A stretch of DNA of 64,000 bases from Desulfamplus sp. (GCA_015231615.1 JADGBE010000004.1:43051-107050), one strand, 5' to 3'. Numbered from the stretch's first letter, positions 43,366 to 53,681 are shown. Numbers and translations: made by a program. Notes: generated by a model from the letters alone, not told the origin.

Positions 43366-45879
43366 ATGGTTGCAGATAGTAGAAATTTTGCTAAACAGGT
43401 TATTGAGATGCTTGAAAGTTCAGAGTTTACTGATACTCCTTTTGTCCTTATTGTTGAGGATAGCCCAACTATTGCTGGAATACTTAAAAGGGCTTTTCAA
43501 TCCAAAGGGTATCGTGCAGATATTGCTCTAAATACTCGTGATGCTGCAAAATATTTTTCAAACACTAAATACGATGTTGCAATTATTGACTACCATCTTC
43601 CAGATAACATGGGCGACATTCTTCTTGATTCATTTCACAACCAAAATCTAAATTGTGTATATCTGATGATGACAAATGATCCAAAGCCAGAGTTAGCATT
43701 AGATTGGATAAAGCGGGGAGCTTCTGCTTATATCCGAAAACCTTTTGAACCTGAATATTTAATTGAGCTATGCACAAAAGCAAGGCGTGAACGCTCGTTA
43801 TTGCTTGTTGAAGATTTATTAGAGCTAAGAACTCAAGAGCTTAAAGCAAGTGAAGAGAAATATTACACACTTTTTAATGAAATGCTGAATGGTTTTGCCT
43901 TGCATGAGATTATTTGTGATCAAAATAGCACCCCTATAGATTATAGATTTTTAGCTGTAAATCCAGCTTTTGAACGTATGACAGGTTTTAAAGCCGAAGA
44001 TGTAATTGGAAGAAGAATTTTAGAAGTTTTACCGCTTATAGAAAAATATTGGATAGAGACCTACGGCAAAGTTGCGTTAACAGGTGAACCAGCACTCTTT
44101 GATAACTACTCTGCTCAAATAGATAAATATTTTGAGGTTACAGCTTTTAGACCTGCCAAAAATCAATTTGCTTGTATTTTCACCGATATAACTGAGCGTA
44201 AGAAAGCAGAAGATGCTTTAAAACTTAGCAGAGAACAGTTTGAACTTGCTGTAAATGGTTCAAACGATGGTATCTGGGATTGGAATTTGAGAGACAATGC
44301 TCTCTATATTTCACCTAAATGGAAAGAGCAGCTTGGTTATGAAGATAATGAATTAGTTAATGAATACAATACATTTGAAAATAACCTGCATCCAGATGAT
44401 AAACCAGCAGTCATTGACTATGTTCAACGATATTTAAAAGGTGAGTTTGAGAAATATAGCATAGAGTTTCGCATGAAGCATAAAGATGGGACATATCGCT
44501 GGATACTTGCAAGAGGTGCTGCTATCAGAGATGATTCTGGTGCTACATTTAGAATGGCGGGATCACATACTGACATTACAGAGCGAAAAGAGGCAGAAAT
44601 AGAAAAAGAGAGACTTCAAACTCAATTGACTCAATCTCAAAAATTAGAGTCAATTGGTCGTCTTGCTGGTGGGGTTGCCCATGATTTGAATAATATGTTG
44701 AGCGTAATACTTGGCAATACAGATATGGCTATGGATAATCTTGACCCTTCTGCTCCTATATTTGATGAGCTAAAAGAGATAAAAGATGCTGCTCAAAGGT
44801 CTGCAAATCTTACCCGTCAACTTCTTGCATTTGCAAGAAAACAGACCATTACCCCTACGGTTCTTGATCTTAATGAAACAGTAGAAGAGATGCTAAAGAT
44901 GCTAAGACGCATCATTGGAGAAGATATTGACCTTAAATGGCAGCCGCAAAATAGTTTGTGGTCAATTAAAATGGACACTTCTCAAATTGATCAAATATTA
45001 GCAAATCTATTTGTAAATTCTCGTGATGCTATAAGTGGTGTTGGAAATCTAACCATAAAAACTCAAAATGTTGTTTTAAATGAAAATGGCTACACAGGAA
45101 ATAGTTGTTGTAGAGACCAAAAAGAGAGCTGTTATCCAATTTGCTACATAGATAACCCGATAGATAACTCAATAGATAATCCGCAGGTTTCTAATAGCCA
45201 TTATGTTTTGTTATCCGTAAGCGATGATGGTTGCGGTATGGATAGCAACACGTTGAAAAATATATTTGAACCTTTTTTCACAACAAAAGAGGTTGGAAAG
45301 GGGACAGGCTTAGGTCTTGCAACAGTTTATGGGATTGTAAAACAAAACAGAGGTTTTATAGATGTTCAAAGCCAATTGGGTAAAGGTGCTACGTTCAATA
45401 TCTATCTGCCCCGATATATTGAAGATGAAAAAGATGATGAGACGTTTCGACTCTCTTTAGTTCAACTTGAAACTAAAGCCTCTAATAACCCAACCTTAAC
45501 AGTTCTTCTTGTGGAAGATGAAAAAGCAATCTTAAAACTTACAAAACTTATGATTGCAAGAGAGGGCTATAACGTTCTTGCTGCAAATTCACCATCAGAG
45601 GCAATTAATATTGCCCAAAAGCATGATGGAAAAATAGACCTTCTTATTACTGATATGATTATGCCAAAAATGAATGGTTATGAGCTTGCCAAAAATATCA
45701 TTTCAAAATACCCTGATGTAAAGGTATTGTTTATGTCTGGATACACAGCAGATGTTATTTCAGGTCAGGGGCGGGTGTTGAGTAAGGAAGTTAATTTTAT
45801 TCAAAAGCCCTTTTCCAAAAAAGAGTTATCAGCAAAACTTAAAGATATTTTGATTATAACGGATTTGGGGGAACAATGA
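43366..45879 (+). CDS. Hybrid histidine kinase: receiver, two PAS, HisKA, HATPase, receiver
   Basis: 837 residues, no membrane helix. Order: receiver 1 (PFVLIVEDSPTIAGILKRAF, phospho-acceptor D in AIIDYHLPD, about 26-140), PAS 1 (about 155-285), PAS 2 with PAC (NGIWDWNLRDN-like DGIWDWNLRDNALYISPKWK), HisKA with phospho-His in GGVAHDLNNMLSV, HATPase (NLFVNSRDAI N-box, DDGCGMD, EPFFTTKEVGKGTGLGL), and receiver 2 (TVLLVEDEKAILKL, D in LLITDMIMPKMNG). A Cys/Asn-rich insert with IDNPIDNSIDNP repeats sits in the ATPase domain between the N-box and the DDGCG motif. It is a soluble sensor; ligand and target unknown. Confidence 0.9.
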   Translation: MVADSRNFAKQVIEMLESSEFTDTPFVLIVEDSPTIAGILKRAFQSKGYRADIALNTRDAAKYFSNTKYDVAIIDYHLPDNMGDILLDSFHNQNLNCVYLMMTNDPKPELALDWIKRGASAYIRKPFEPEYLIELCTKARRERSLLLVEDLLELRTQELKASEEKYYTLFNEMLNGFALHEIICDQNSTPIDYRFLAVNPAFERMTGFKAEDVIGRRILEVLPLIEKYWIETYGKVALTGEPALFDNYSAQIDKYFEVTAFRPAKNQFACIFTDITERKKAEDALKLSREQFELAVNGSNDGIWDWNLRDNALYISPKWKEQLGYEDNELVNEYNTFENNLHPDDKPAVIDYVQRYLKGEFEKYSIEFRMKHKDGTYRWILARGAAIRDDSGATFRMAGSHTDITERKEAEIEKERLQTQLTQSQKLESIGRLAGGVAHDLNNMLSVILGNTDMAMDNLDPSAPIFDELKEIKDAAQRSANLTRQLLAFARKQTITPTVLDLNETVEEMLKMLRRIIGEDIDLKWQPQNSLWSIKMDTSQIDQILANLFVNSRDAISGVGNLTIKTQNVVLNENGYTGNSCCRDQKESCYPICYIDNPIDNSIDNPQVSNSHYVLLSVSDDGCGMDSNTLKNIFEPFFTTKEVGKGTGLGLATVYGIVKQNRGFIDVQSQLGKGATFNIYLPRYIEDEKDDETFRLSLVQLETKASNNPTLTVLLVEDEKAILKLTKLMIAREGYNVLAANSPSEAINIAQKHDGKIDLLITDMIMPKMNGYELAKNIISKYPDVKVLFMSGYTADVISGQGRVLSKEVNFIQKPFSKKELSAKLKDILIITDLGEQ

Positions 45880-45908
45880 TTTTAAGCTGAAAAAACAGAC
45901 TTATTCTG

Positions 45909-45939
45909 TTATTGTTTAGTTTCTAAACGAAAACAATAA
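45909..45939. terminator. Possible terminator hairpin after the hybrid kinase gene
   Basis: TTATTGTTT (45909-45917) pairs with AAACAATAA (45931-45939), with an alternative inner GTTTAG/CTAAAC pairing. AT-rich and without a clear T-run, so weak support. Confidence 0.3.
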
Positions 45940-46020
45940 TCAAGAAGGTTTATGAGTAAATTCATGGAAACAGGGATTTTGCAAACTTAATAAGAAAAAA
46001 ACGATATTAAGGATATTAAA

Positions 46021-47241
46021 ATGAAAGCATTATTAGCACTTGAAGATGGTAGAACATTTCCCTGCAAGAGTTTTACAGGGGCAGGGGAGGCAATGGGAGA
46101 GGTGGTGTTTAACACCAGCATGACAGGTTATCAGGAGATTTTGACAGACCCATCATATTATGGTCAGATGGTTACCATGACCTATCCAATGATGGGTAAT
46201 TACGGAGTTTGTCCAGAAGATATAGAATCTGACAAAATTCAGGCATCAGCCTTGATTGTTAGGGAATATGTTGATTTCCCAAGCAACTGGAGATCTACAG
46301 GCTCACTTGCAGATTACCTAAAAAAAGAGGGAATTCTCGGTGTTGAAGATTTAGACACAAGAGCTTTGACTCGTCATATCAGGGAAGCAGGGGCAATGAG
46401 AGCTGTAATCTCAACATCAGACCTTGACCCTGCTTCGCTTGTAGAGAGGGCAAAGCAGATACCACAAATGGAGGGGTGTAATTTAGCAGAGAAAGTCAGC
46501 ACTGAGAGACCATATTTTTGGAGCAATAACCGACCTGAGTTTATCAGTTTAGATTTTATAAATCCCAAATTAGAAGAAGGTTCGCCTAATAGTAGAGATG
46601 CACGGTCGTGCGTCTCTACATCACCTTACTCAACACATAGATTTGATGCCTCATTATGGAGACACAAAGGAAAAAAACATTCAGTAGTGGCATTAGATTT
46701 TGGAATTAAATATAATATTATCAGGTGTCTTGAAGAGGTTGGCTGCGAGGTTCTTGTTGTTCCAGCGTCAACTACTGCTGATGAGATAAAATGTCTTGAG
46801 CCAGATGGAATTTTTCTATCAAATGGACCAGGAGACCCTGAGCCTCTGCATCAGCCAATTGAGACAATCAAAGCACTTTTAGGTTATAAGCCGATCTTTG
46901 GAATATGTCTTGGAATGCAGCTTCTTGGTCTTGCAATGGGTGCAAAGACCTATAAGATAAAATTTGGACACAGAGGAGGTAATCAGCCAGTTAAAAATTT
47001 TGCAACTAATAAGGTTGAGATAACTTCACAAAATCACGGCTTTGCAGTTGATATTAAATCGCTGAAGTGTTCAGCACCAAATGCAGCTATGACCCACATA
47101 AACCTTAATGAGGAATCGCTCGAAGGAATTAAAGATGACTCATTAAAAGTTTTTGCTGTGCAGTATCATCCAGAGGCATCGCCTGGACCCCATGATGCAG
47201 CATATCTTTTTAAGCAGTTTTCGGATATGATGAGGAGTTAG
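46021..47241 (+). CDS. carA: Carbamoyl-phosphate synthase small subunit, with a palindrome-encoded insert
   Basis: 406 residues against about 380 in E. coli. N-terminal domain: LEDGRTFPCKSFTGAGEAMGEVVFNTSMTGYQEILTDPSY. C-terminal class I glutaminase: GIKYNIIRCLEEVGC, LSNGPGDPEPL, nucleophile Cys in FGICLGMQLLGLA, and His/Glu in YHPEASPGPHDA. It takes ammonia from glutamine for CarB. Between the two domains lies SRDARSCVSTS (about residues 190-200), encoded by the palindrome at 46592-46619; this accounts for part of the extra length. The reading frame is open throughout, so the insert is tolerated in the linker. carB follows. Confidence 0.95.
   Translation: MKALLALEDGRTFPCKSFTGAGEAMGEVVFNTSMTGYQEILTDPSYYGQMVTMTYPMMGNYGVCPEDIESDKIQASALIVREYVDFPSNWRSTGSLADYLKKEGILGVEDLDTRALTRHIREAGAMRAVISTSDLDPASLVERAKQIPQMEGCNLAEKVSTERPYFWSNNRPEFISLDFINPKLEEGSPNSRDARSCVSTSPYSTHRFDASLWRHKGKKHSVVALDFGIKYNIIRCLEEVGCEVLVVPASTTADEIKCLEPDGIFLSNGPGDPEPLHQPIETIKALLGYKPIFGICLGMQLLGLAMGAKTYKIKFGHRGGNQPVKNFATNKVEITSQNHGFAVDIKSLKCSAPNAAMTHINLNEESLEGIKDDSLKVFAVQYHPEASPGPHDAAYLFKQFSDMMRS
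46592..46619. repeat. GTAGAGA palindrome family, copy inside carA
   Basis: GTAGAGATGCAC and GTGCGTCTCTAC pair around GGTC with one G-U. It is 28 bp and shares the GGTC loop and length with the intergenic copy at 60883-60910. Translated in frame as part of SRDARSCVST. Confidence 0.85.
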
Positions 47242-47323
47242 CTATGCCAGAAATAGCAATATTTTACAGGAACTTCTCATCATGGGCTTCTCAATAAAAG
47301 TTAAAAAGGAACAATAAAACAAC

Positions 47324-50300
47324 ATGCCAAAAAGAACAGATATAAACAAAATTCTTATTATTGGAGCGGGTCCGATCATCATAAGTCAGGCTTGCGAATT
47401 TGATTACTCAGGTACTCAGGCTTGCAAGGCTTTAAAAGAGGAAGGTTATGAGGTTGTTTTGATAAACTCTAATCCCGCCACAATTATGACCGACCCTGAT
47501 ACAGCAGACAGAGTATATATAGAACCAATAACTCCTGAAACAGTTGAAAAGGTTATTGCCAAAGAGCGGCCAGATGCACTCTTGCCGACACTTGGCGGTC
47601 AGACGGGCTTGAATACTGCGGTTGAAGTTGCAAAAAGAGGAGTTCTTGAAAAATATAATGTTGAGATGATTGGAGCTTCAGTTGAAGCAATTAAAAAAGC
47701 AGAAGATAGAGAGCTTTTTCGCGATGCTATGAATCGGATCAATTTGCGTATTCCCCAAAGCGGGTTTGCAACAAATATGTTTGAGGTAGAGAAGGTTGCC
47801 GAAGAGATTGGCTTTCCAATAATTGTGCGTCCAAGTTTTACACTTGGCGGAACAGGCGGAGGCGTTGCTTATAATCCTGAAGAACTTTCTACTCTTGCAA
47901 AAAGAGGTCTTGATGCAAGTTTTATCGGTCAAGTCATGCTTGAAGAGTCAGTTCTTGGCTGGAAAGAGTATGAGCTTGAGGTTATGAGGGATCACGCTGG
48001 AAATGTCGTTATTATCTGCTCTATTGAAAACATTGATCCAATGGGCGTTCACACAGGAGACAGCATAACCGTTGCCCCTGCTCAAACTCTTTCTGACAAA
48101 GAATACCAGATGCTAAGAGATGCCTCAATTGCAATTATGCAAGAGATTGGCGTTGATACTGGAGGTTCTAATGTTCAGTTTGCCATAAATCCTGTTAATG
48201 GAGAAATGATCATTGTTGAGATGAATCCAAGAGTTTCAAGAAGCTCTGCTCTTGCCTCCAAAGCTACTGGTTTTCCAATTGCAAAGATTGCGGCAAAACT
48301 TGCAGTTGGCTTTACCTTAGATGAGATCAAAAACGACATCACAGGTGAGACTCTTGCCTGTTTTGAGCCATCAATTGATTATTGCGTTGTAAAGATTCCA
48401 CGCTGGACATTTGAAAAGTTCCCTGAAGCTGATGATATTTTGACAACTGCTATGAAATCAGTTGGAGAAACCATGTCAATTGGCAGAACCTTTAAAGAGG
48501 CTTTGCAAAAGGGTTTGCGTTCGCTTGAGATTGGCAGATTCGGATTTGGTGCAGATGGAAAAGACCCTGCTGTTGGCACTGTTTCAAGAACAGAACTTGA
48601 TTATAGGCTTGCAACTCCAAATTCACAGAGAATTTTTTATATAAAATATGCTCTTGAAAATGGCATGACTATTGAGAATGTTAACGAGCTTACTGGCATT
48701 GACCCATGGTTTTTATATCAGATGAAGCAGATTGTGGATTTTCAAAAAACAATTGTCCTGACCCGTGCAACTCCTGCCTCACCCCTGCCCCCTCTCCAGG
48801 GGAGAGGGGAAAATATCCTTTTAGCAACCCTCTCAGCGGGCGGGATTGGGGCGGCTACAATCAATATCTCTTTTGAAATGATGGAAAAGGCAAAAAGATG
48901 GGGATTTTCAGACAGACAGCTTGCACACTTAACAGGGTTTTCAGAAGAGCAGATTGAAAACTACAGAAAAAAACTTGGTATTGTGCCAGTCTATAAACTT
49001 GTTGATACCTGTGCCGCAGAATTTAGAGCAACAACCCCTTACTACTACTCAACATACGAAAAAGAGTGTGAGGCAAGGGTCTCTTCTCGCAAAAAGGTTA
49101 TGATTCTCGGTGGTGGTCCAAACAGAATAGGGCAGGGGATAGAGTTTGACTACTGCTGTGTTCAAGCATCTTTTGCTTTAAGAGAAGAGGGTGTTGAAAG
49201 CATAATGGTCAACAGCAACCCTGAAACCGTCAGCACAGATTACGATACATCAGATAAACTCTACTTTGAACCTCTAACCCGTGAAGACGTTTTGCATATT
49301 ATAGAAAAAGAGAAACCTGATGGCGTAATTGTTCAATTTGGCGGACAAACCCCTTTAAATCTTGCAACTGCTTTACAAAAAGCAGGTGCCTCAATTATTG
49401 GTACAAGCCCTGAAAGTATTGATATGGCTGAGAATAGAGACCTATTTCAGGCAATGCTTAAAAAACTTAATATTGCCCAGCCAGCAAATGGCATTGCCAC
49501 AAATTTTCCAGAAGCTCAAAAAGTTGCAAAAGAGATTGGATACCCTGTGATGGTAAGACCTTCGTTTGTGCTTGGCGGGCGAGCCATGAAGATAGTTTAT
49601 GAGCCAAAAGAGCTTGAAGAGTATTTTAACCTCGCAATATCAGCCTCCCCTGATCACCCTGTTTTGATTGACCAATTCCTTGAAGATGCGTTTGAGCTTG
49701 ATGTTGACGCAATTTGTGATGGAGAGCGAACCATAATTGGCGGAATGATGGAGCATATTGAAGAGGCTGGCATCCACTCTGGAGATTCTGCCTGTGTTTT
49801 GCCACCTTACAGCATTCCAGAAAATTTAATTAATGAGATGGCAGATGCTACCCGTGCTTTAGCAAAAGAGCTTAAAGTTATAGGGCTTATGAATATCCAG
49901 TTCGCCATTATGAACAATAAAGTCTATGTGCTTGAAGTCAATCCAAGAGCATCAAGAACAGTGCCGTTTGTAAGCAAAGCAACTGGTGTTCCTTTGGCAA
50001 AACTTGCCACAAAGGTGATGCTTGGCAAAACGCTTGATGAGCTTGGTCTTACAAAAGAGGTTGTGCCTTTACACTATTCAGTAAAAGAGGCTGTCATGCC
50101 TTTTGACAGGTTTGATAAGGTTGATCCCGTGCTTGGTCCTGAGATGAAATCAACTGGCGAAGTTATGGGAATTGACATGGATCTGGGGGCAGCAGTTGCT
50201 AAAGCCCAGCTTGGGGCGGGTCAAAATCTTCCAACTTCTGGCACTGTCTTTATAAGTGTTCAAGACAGCGATAAAAATGCGGCTTTGCAGGTTGCAAGAG

Positions 50301-50653
50301 ATTTTTATGAGATGGGCTTTAAGCTTATTGCCACAAGAGGAACCGCAACTTTTCTCAAAGATAATGCAATTCCAACAAAGGTTGTGGAAAAGGTATCTAC
50401 TGGCAGACCCCATGTTGTTGATGCTGTTAAAAATAACGAGATTCAGCTTATTTTAAACACAGGTGCAAGCAGACAAACAAAAAGGGACGGCTATGAGATT
50501 AGACGTGCCGCAATAAGATACAAAATCCCCTACGCAACCACAACTGATGGAGCAAAGGCGATTTGCAAGGCAATCAGGGCATTGAAAAAAGAGCCTCTGA
50601 CTGTAAAATCAATACAGGAATATCATGCCAGAATGGAAAAATACGATGATTGA
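47324..50653 (+). CDS. carB: Carbamoyl-phosphate synthase large subunit, with a C-rich element insert
   Basis: 1109 residues against 1073 in E. coli. Two ATP-grasp halves: the first contains [25 protein letters not shown] and [19 protein letters not shown]; the second [23 protein letters not shown] and [18 protein letters not shown]. The C-terminal MGS-like domain carries [21 protein letters not shown]. Essential residues look intact. Between the halves an insert at about residues 477-512 ([18 protein letters not shown], then a hydrophobic stretch) replaces the usual short linker before [16 protein letters not shown]; it is encoded by a GC-rich palindromic element at 48775-48855. CarB makes carbamoyl phosphate from bicarbonate, ATP and ammonia. 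Confidence 0.95.
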   Translation: MPKRTDINKILIIGAGPIIISQACEFDYSGTQACKALKEEGYEVVLINSNPATIMTDPDTADRVYIEPITPETVEKVIAKERPDALLPTLGGQTGLNTAVEVAKRGVLEKYNVEMIGASVEAIKKAEDRELFRDAMNRINLRIPQSGFATNMFEVEKVAEEIGFPIIVRPSFTLGGTGGGVAYNPEELSTLAKRGLDASFIGQVMLEESVLGWKEYELEVMRDHAGNVVIICSIENIDPMGVHTGDSITVAPAQTLSDKEYQMLRDASIAIMQEIGVDTGGSNVQFAINPVNGEMIIVEMNPRVSRSSALASKATGFPIAKIAAKLAVGFTLDEIKNDITGETLACFEPSIDYCVVKIPRWTFEKFPEADDILTTAMKSVGETMSIGRTFKEALQKGLRSLEIGRFGFGADGKDPAVGTVSRTELDYRLATPNSQRIFYIKYALENGMTIENVNELTGIDPWFLYQMKQIVDFQKTIVLTRATPASPLPPLQGRGENILLATLSAGGIGAATINISFEMMEKAKRWGFSDRQLAHLTGFSEEQIENYRKKLGIVPVYKLVDTCAAEFRATTPYYYSTYEKECEARVSSRKKVMILGGGPNRIGQGIEFDYCCVQASFALREEGVESIMVNSNPETVSTDYDTSDKLYFEPLTREDVLHIIEKEKPDGVIVQFGGQTPLNLATALQKAGASIIGTSPESIDMAENRDLFQAMLKKLNIAQPANGIATNFPEAQKVAKEIGYPVMVRPSFVLGGRAMKIVYEPKELEEYFNLAISASPDHPVLIDQFLEDAFELDVDAICDGERTIIGGMMEHIEEAGIHSGDSACVLPPYSIPENLINEMADATRALAKELKVIGLMNIQFAIMNNKVYVLEVNPRASRTVPFVSKATGVPLAKLATKVMLGKTLDELGLTKEVVPLHYSVKEAVMPFDRFDKVDPVLGPEMKSTGEVMGIDMDLGAAVAKAQLGAGQNLPTSGTVFISVQDSDKNAALQVARDFYEMGFKLIATRGTATFLKDNAIPTKVVEKVSTGRPHVVDAVKNNEIQLILNTGASRQTKRDGYEIRRAAIRYKIPYATTTDGAKAICKAIRALKKEPLTVKSIQEYHARMEKYDD
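48775..48855. repeat. C-rich/G-rich palindromic element inside carB
   Basis: Core hairpin CCCCTCTCC (48789-48797) and GGAGAGGGG (48801-48809) around AGG, with a less regular outer CACCCC/TGGGG pairing. Similar to the intergenic element at 21684-21836. The GC content jumps relative to the rest of carB, and the frame stays open. Confidence 0.7.
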
Positions 50654-52118
50654 AAATAAAAGACCCAATAAAGATTGTGGAATTGCAGGGCTATGGAAAG
50701 AATGCGGTGTTGAAAGACCAAAAGAAGAGTGCGGTGTTTTTGGTATCTACAGACACCCAGAAGCTGCCCAGTTGACCTATTTTGGACTTTATGCACTTCA
50801 GCACAGAGGACAGGAGAGTGCAGGAATCTCAGTTGCAAGGGAGAAGGATAAAATTTTCTCCCATAAAGGCATGGGGCTTGTCCATGACATATTTGAGATG
50901 GACGATTTAAAAAAGATAGAGGGCGGTGGAGGCAGTGCAATTGGTCACGTTCGCTATTCTACAACAGGAGATTCAAACCTTACAAATGCACAACCATTTG
51001 TTGTGCAACACAGAGGCAGAGCCTATGCAGTTGCCCACAACGGAAATTTAGTTAATGCTCATATTTTAAAAAATGAGCTTGAAGAGAACGGCTCAATATT
51101 TCAGACCACAATGGATAGTGAGGTGTTTCTTCATCTTTTTATCAAAAATCTGAAACAGGGTAATGTTATTCAGGCTATCCAGAAAGCAGTTGCAAAAATT
51201 GAAGGTGCTTACTCCTTTGTGCTTCTTACCTGTAAAGGTGAGGTTATTGGAGTAAAAGACCCGCATGGATTCCGCCCTTTGGCTTTAGGAAAACTTAATG
51301 GGCATTATGTGCTTGCATCAGAAACCTGTGCATTTGATTTGGTTCAGGCGGAATTTGTAAGAGAGCTTGATCCGGGAGAAATTGTAATTATTAACGAAGA
51401 TGGGGTTCAGAGTATAAAAGCTGAAAATACTCCTGAAAAACGATCTCTTTGCATATTTGAGTATATCTATTTTGCAAGACCAGACAGCACTATCTGCGGA
51501 AAAAATGTCTATCAGATGAGAAAAGCACTTGGTCGGCAGCTTGCTATGGAGTCTCACGTTGATGCTGATTTTGTCATGCCTTTCCCAGATTCAGGCAACT
51601 ATTCTGCAATTGGATATGCTGAAGAGTCTGGCATTCCGTTTGAGATGGCAATGATTAGAAACCACTATGTTGGAAGAAGTTTTATCCAGCCAACCCAAAG
51701 CATGAGAGATTTTGCAGTGCGGGTGAAACTCAATCCTGTAAGAGAGCTAATAAAAGACAAAGAGATCATAATTATCGAGGACTCCATTATCCGTGGTACC
51801 ACTGCAAAAACAAGGGTTCAGGCTCTGCGTGATCTTGGAGCAAAAAAGGTTCACATGCGTATAAGCTGCCCTCCGCACCGTTTTCCCTGCTATTATGGTA
51901 TTGATTTTTCAACAAAAGGAGAGCTTGTGGCTGCAACAAAAACCGAAGAGGAGCTTACCCATTTTTTAGGACTTGATACGCTACATTATCTCTCAATTGA
52001 TGGAATGCTTGAGGCAAGTGGTGTTGAAAATCCTGAAAACAACTTTTGTAAGGCGTGTTTTGATGGCTCATATCCAGTTGCCTTTGATCCTAATCTTTCA
52101 AAAAAGTGTATGGGGTAA
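50625..52118 (+). CDS. purF: Amidophosphoribosyltransferase
   Basis: 497 residues. After a propeptide of about 35 residues, [15 protein letters not shown] gives the N-terminal nucleophile Cys of the glutamine amidotransferase domain, followed by [14 protein letters not shown] and GHVRYSTTG. The PRPP-binding loop is [19 protein letters not shown]. Cysteines in [13 protein letters not shown] and [13 protein letters not shown] suggest the Fe-S-containing Bacillus-type enzyme with a processed propeptide. First step of purine synthesis: PRPP plus glutamine. It overlaps carB by 29 bp; AGGA precedes the ATG at 50625, and an ATG at 50646 is an alternative. Confidence 0.95.
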   Translation: MPEWKNTMIENKRPNKDCGIAGLWKECGVERPKEECGVFGIYRHPEAAQLTYFGLYALQHRGQESAGISVAREKDKIFSHKGMGLVHDIFEMDDLKKIEGGGGSAIGHVRYSTTGDSNLTNAQPFVVQHRGRAYAVAHNGNLVNAHILKNELEENGSIFQTTMDSEVFLHLFIKNLKQGNVIQAIQKAVAKIEGAYSFVLLTCKGEVIGVKDPHGFRPLALGKLNGHYVLASETCAFDLVQAEFVRELDPGEIVIINEDGVQSIKAENTPEKRSLCIFEYIYFARPDSTICGKNVYQMRKALGRQLAMESHVDADFVMPFPDSGNYSAIGYAEESGIPFEMAMIRNHYVGRSFIQPTQSMRDFAVRVKLNPVRELIKDKEIIIIEDSIIRGTTAKTRVQALRDLGAKKVHMRISCPPHRFPCYYGIDFSTKGELVAATKTEEELTHFLGLDTLHYLSIDGMLEASGVENPENNFCKACFDGSYPVAFDPNLSKKCMG

Positions 52119-52129
52119 AGGAAAGAGCT

Positions 52130-53116
52130 TTGTTATCTATATTTGAAAATGAACATGAGAATAGACAAATTGATTTAGTTACATCTAATAAATTTGTCTC
52201 TCAATTTGACGCACTAATTGCCAATTGCGATACTTTAGATTTATTAAAGACAATACCTGATGAAACTGTTGACTTAATAGTTAGCTCTCCTCCATATAAC
52301 TTAGGTAAATCATACGAAAACAGGCAAAATTTTAAAGAATATCTTGGCTTTCAAAAACAGGTTATAGAAGAGTGTTATAGAACATTAAAACCAGAAGGTA
52401 ATTTTTGCTGGCAAGTTGGTAATTACGTAGATAAAGGAGAGGTTTTTCCTCTTGATATATACTACTATGATATTTTTAAGTTTGATTTTAATATGAAACT
52501 GAGAAACAGAATTATCTGGTATTTTGGGCATGGATTACATGCTTCAAAACGATTTTCTGGTAGATATGAAACAATATTGTGGTTTTCCAAATCTGATAAT
52601 TATATATTTAATTTAGATCCAGTTAGAGTTCCTTCAAAATATCCCGGTAAACGCCATTTTAAAGGCGATAAAAAGGGTCAACCTTCATGTAATCCAAATG
52701 GTAAAAATCCCTCTGATATATGGGATATTATTATTAACGATTTTGATACATGCCTTTGGGATATTCCAAATGTAAAGTCAAATCACCCTGAAAAAACCAT
52801 TCACCCTTGCCAATATCCAATTGAACTCATAGAAAGGTTAGTTTTATCAATGACAAATAAAGATGGAGTTGTATTAGATCCATTTATGGGAGTTGGTTCA
52901 ACATTATTGGCTGCCTTATTACACAATAGAAAAACAATTGGAGTTGAGAAAGAGAAAGATTACTTTGAGATTACAAAATCAAGAATAGACTATCTTAAAA
53001 AAGGCTCTCTAAAAAAAAGACCATTGGGAAAACCTATTCATAAACCTACAGGAAGGGAAAAAGTGTCACAAAAACCCATTGAATGGGAGATATATAAACA
53101 GGAGCTATTAATATGA
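52130..53116 (+). CDS. DNA methyltransferase of a type II restriction-modification system (N4/N6 type)
   Basis: About 328 residues. Motif IV is VDLIVSSPPYNLGKSYE (S-P-P-Y), which precedes motif I VVLDPFMGVGSTLLAALL, i.e. the beta-type order seen in many N6-adenine and N4-cytosine methyltransferases. HPCQYPIELIERLVLS between them is typical too. Partner endonuclease overlaps the stop by 4 bp (ATGA). Start: a TTG at 52130 with AAAGGAAAG upstream is preferred over the GTG at 52106 inside purF. The cognate endonuclease looks BglII-like, so a GATC-containing site is a guess only. Confidence 0.85.
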   Translation: MLSIFENEHENRQIDLVTSNKFVSQFDALIANCDTLDLLKTIPDETVDLIVSSPPYNLGKSYENRQNFKEYLGFQKQVIEECYRTLKPEGNFCWQVGNYVDKGEVFPLDIYYYDIFKFDFNMKLRNRIIWYFGHGLHASKRFSGRYETILWFSKSDNYIFNLDPVRVPSKYPGKRHFKGDKKGQPSCNPNGKNPSDIWDIIINDFDTCLWDIPNVKSNHPEKTIHPCQYPIELIERLVLSMTNKDGVVLDPFMGVGSTLLAALLHNRKTIGVEKEKDYFEITKSRIDYLKKGSLKKRPLGKPIHKPTGREKVSQKPIEWEIYKQELLI

Positions 53117-53681
53117 TTATTGCTGCTGAATATTCTTTTAATCATGGTAAAGAGCTTATTGAAGATAAATTTTCCCTTTATCTATCCGAAGTAATAGATG
53201 TTATAAATCTGACTGACGCAATGATCTGTAAAAATAAAATAAGCAAAAAAAAACTATGGCTAACAAGATGTTGTATAGCCCTGTAGCTTTAAATAAAGAG
53301 TTTAAAAAATACTTTACTCCAAAAGGTTGGCATAATTATAAAGTAACATGTGATTATTCTAATGAACATTATGTCGGAAGTTATAAACCAAAATCTGTTG
53401 GTAAAATTCCTTATAGAGATATGGATTTTGTAAAAGATAAGGTTGGTGTAGAGGTACAATTTGGAAAATATGCCTTTATGGTTTATAATGTATGTGCAAA
53501 AATGACTATTTTCAGCAAACTGGCTGGTATAGAGGTTGGAGTAGAGATCGTTCCTATCAAAGATTTAGCAGACGAGATGTCAACAGGCGTAAGCTATTTT
53601 GAGCAATTTGTATGGGATTTAAAAAACAGAGGTGTATCCAATATTGATCTTCCTGTCTTAATATTAGGGGTTGCACCATGA
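53113..53681 (+). pseudogene. BglII-family restriction endonuclease split by a -1 frameshift in an A9 run
   Basis: An ATG at 53113 overlapping the methyltransferase stop opens a frame (MIIAAEYSFNHGKELIEDKF...) that meets TAG at 53284-53286. After the homopolymer A9 at 53245-53253 the -1 frame continues as KKTMANKMLYSPVALNKEF to the stop at 53681. Joined, the product is about 189 residues. The second part contains D57, E66 and Q68 of the downstream ORF (RDMDFVKDKVGVEVQFGKY), with the same D-x8-E-x-Q spacing as the BglII active site (D84, E93, Q95), and a FEQFVWDLKNRGVSNIDLPV end. So the fragments are one gene. Inactive by frameshift, phase-variable or expressed by slippage; an internal ATG at 53256 could also restart. 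Confidence 0.8.
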
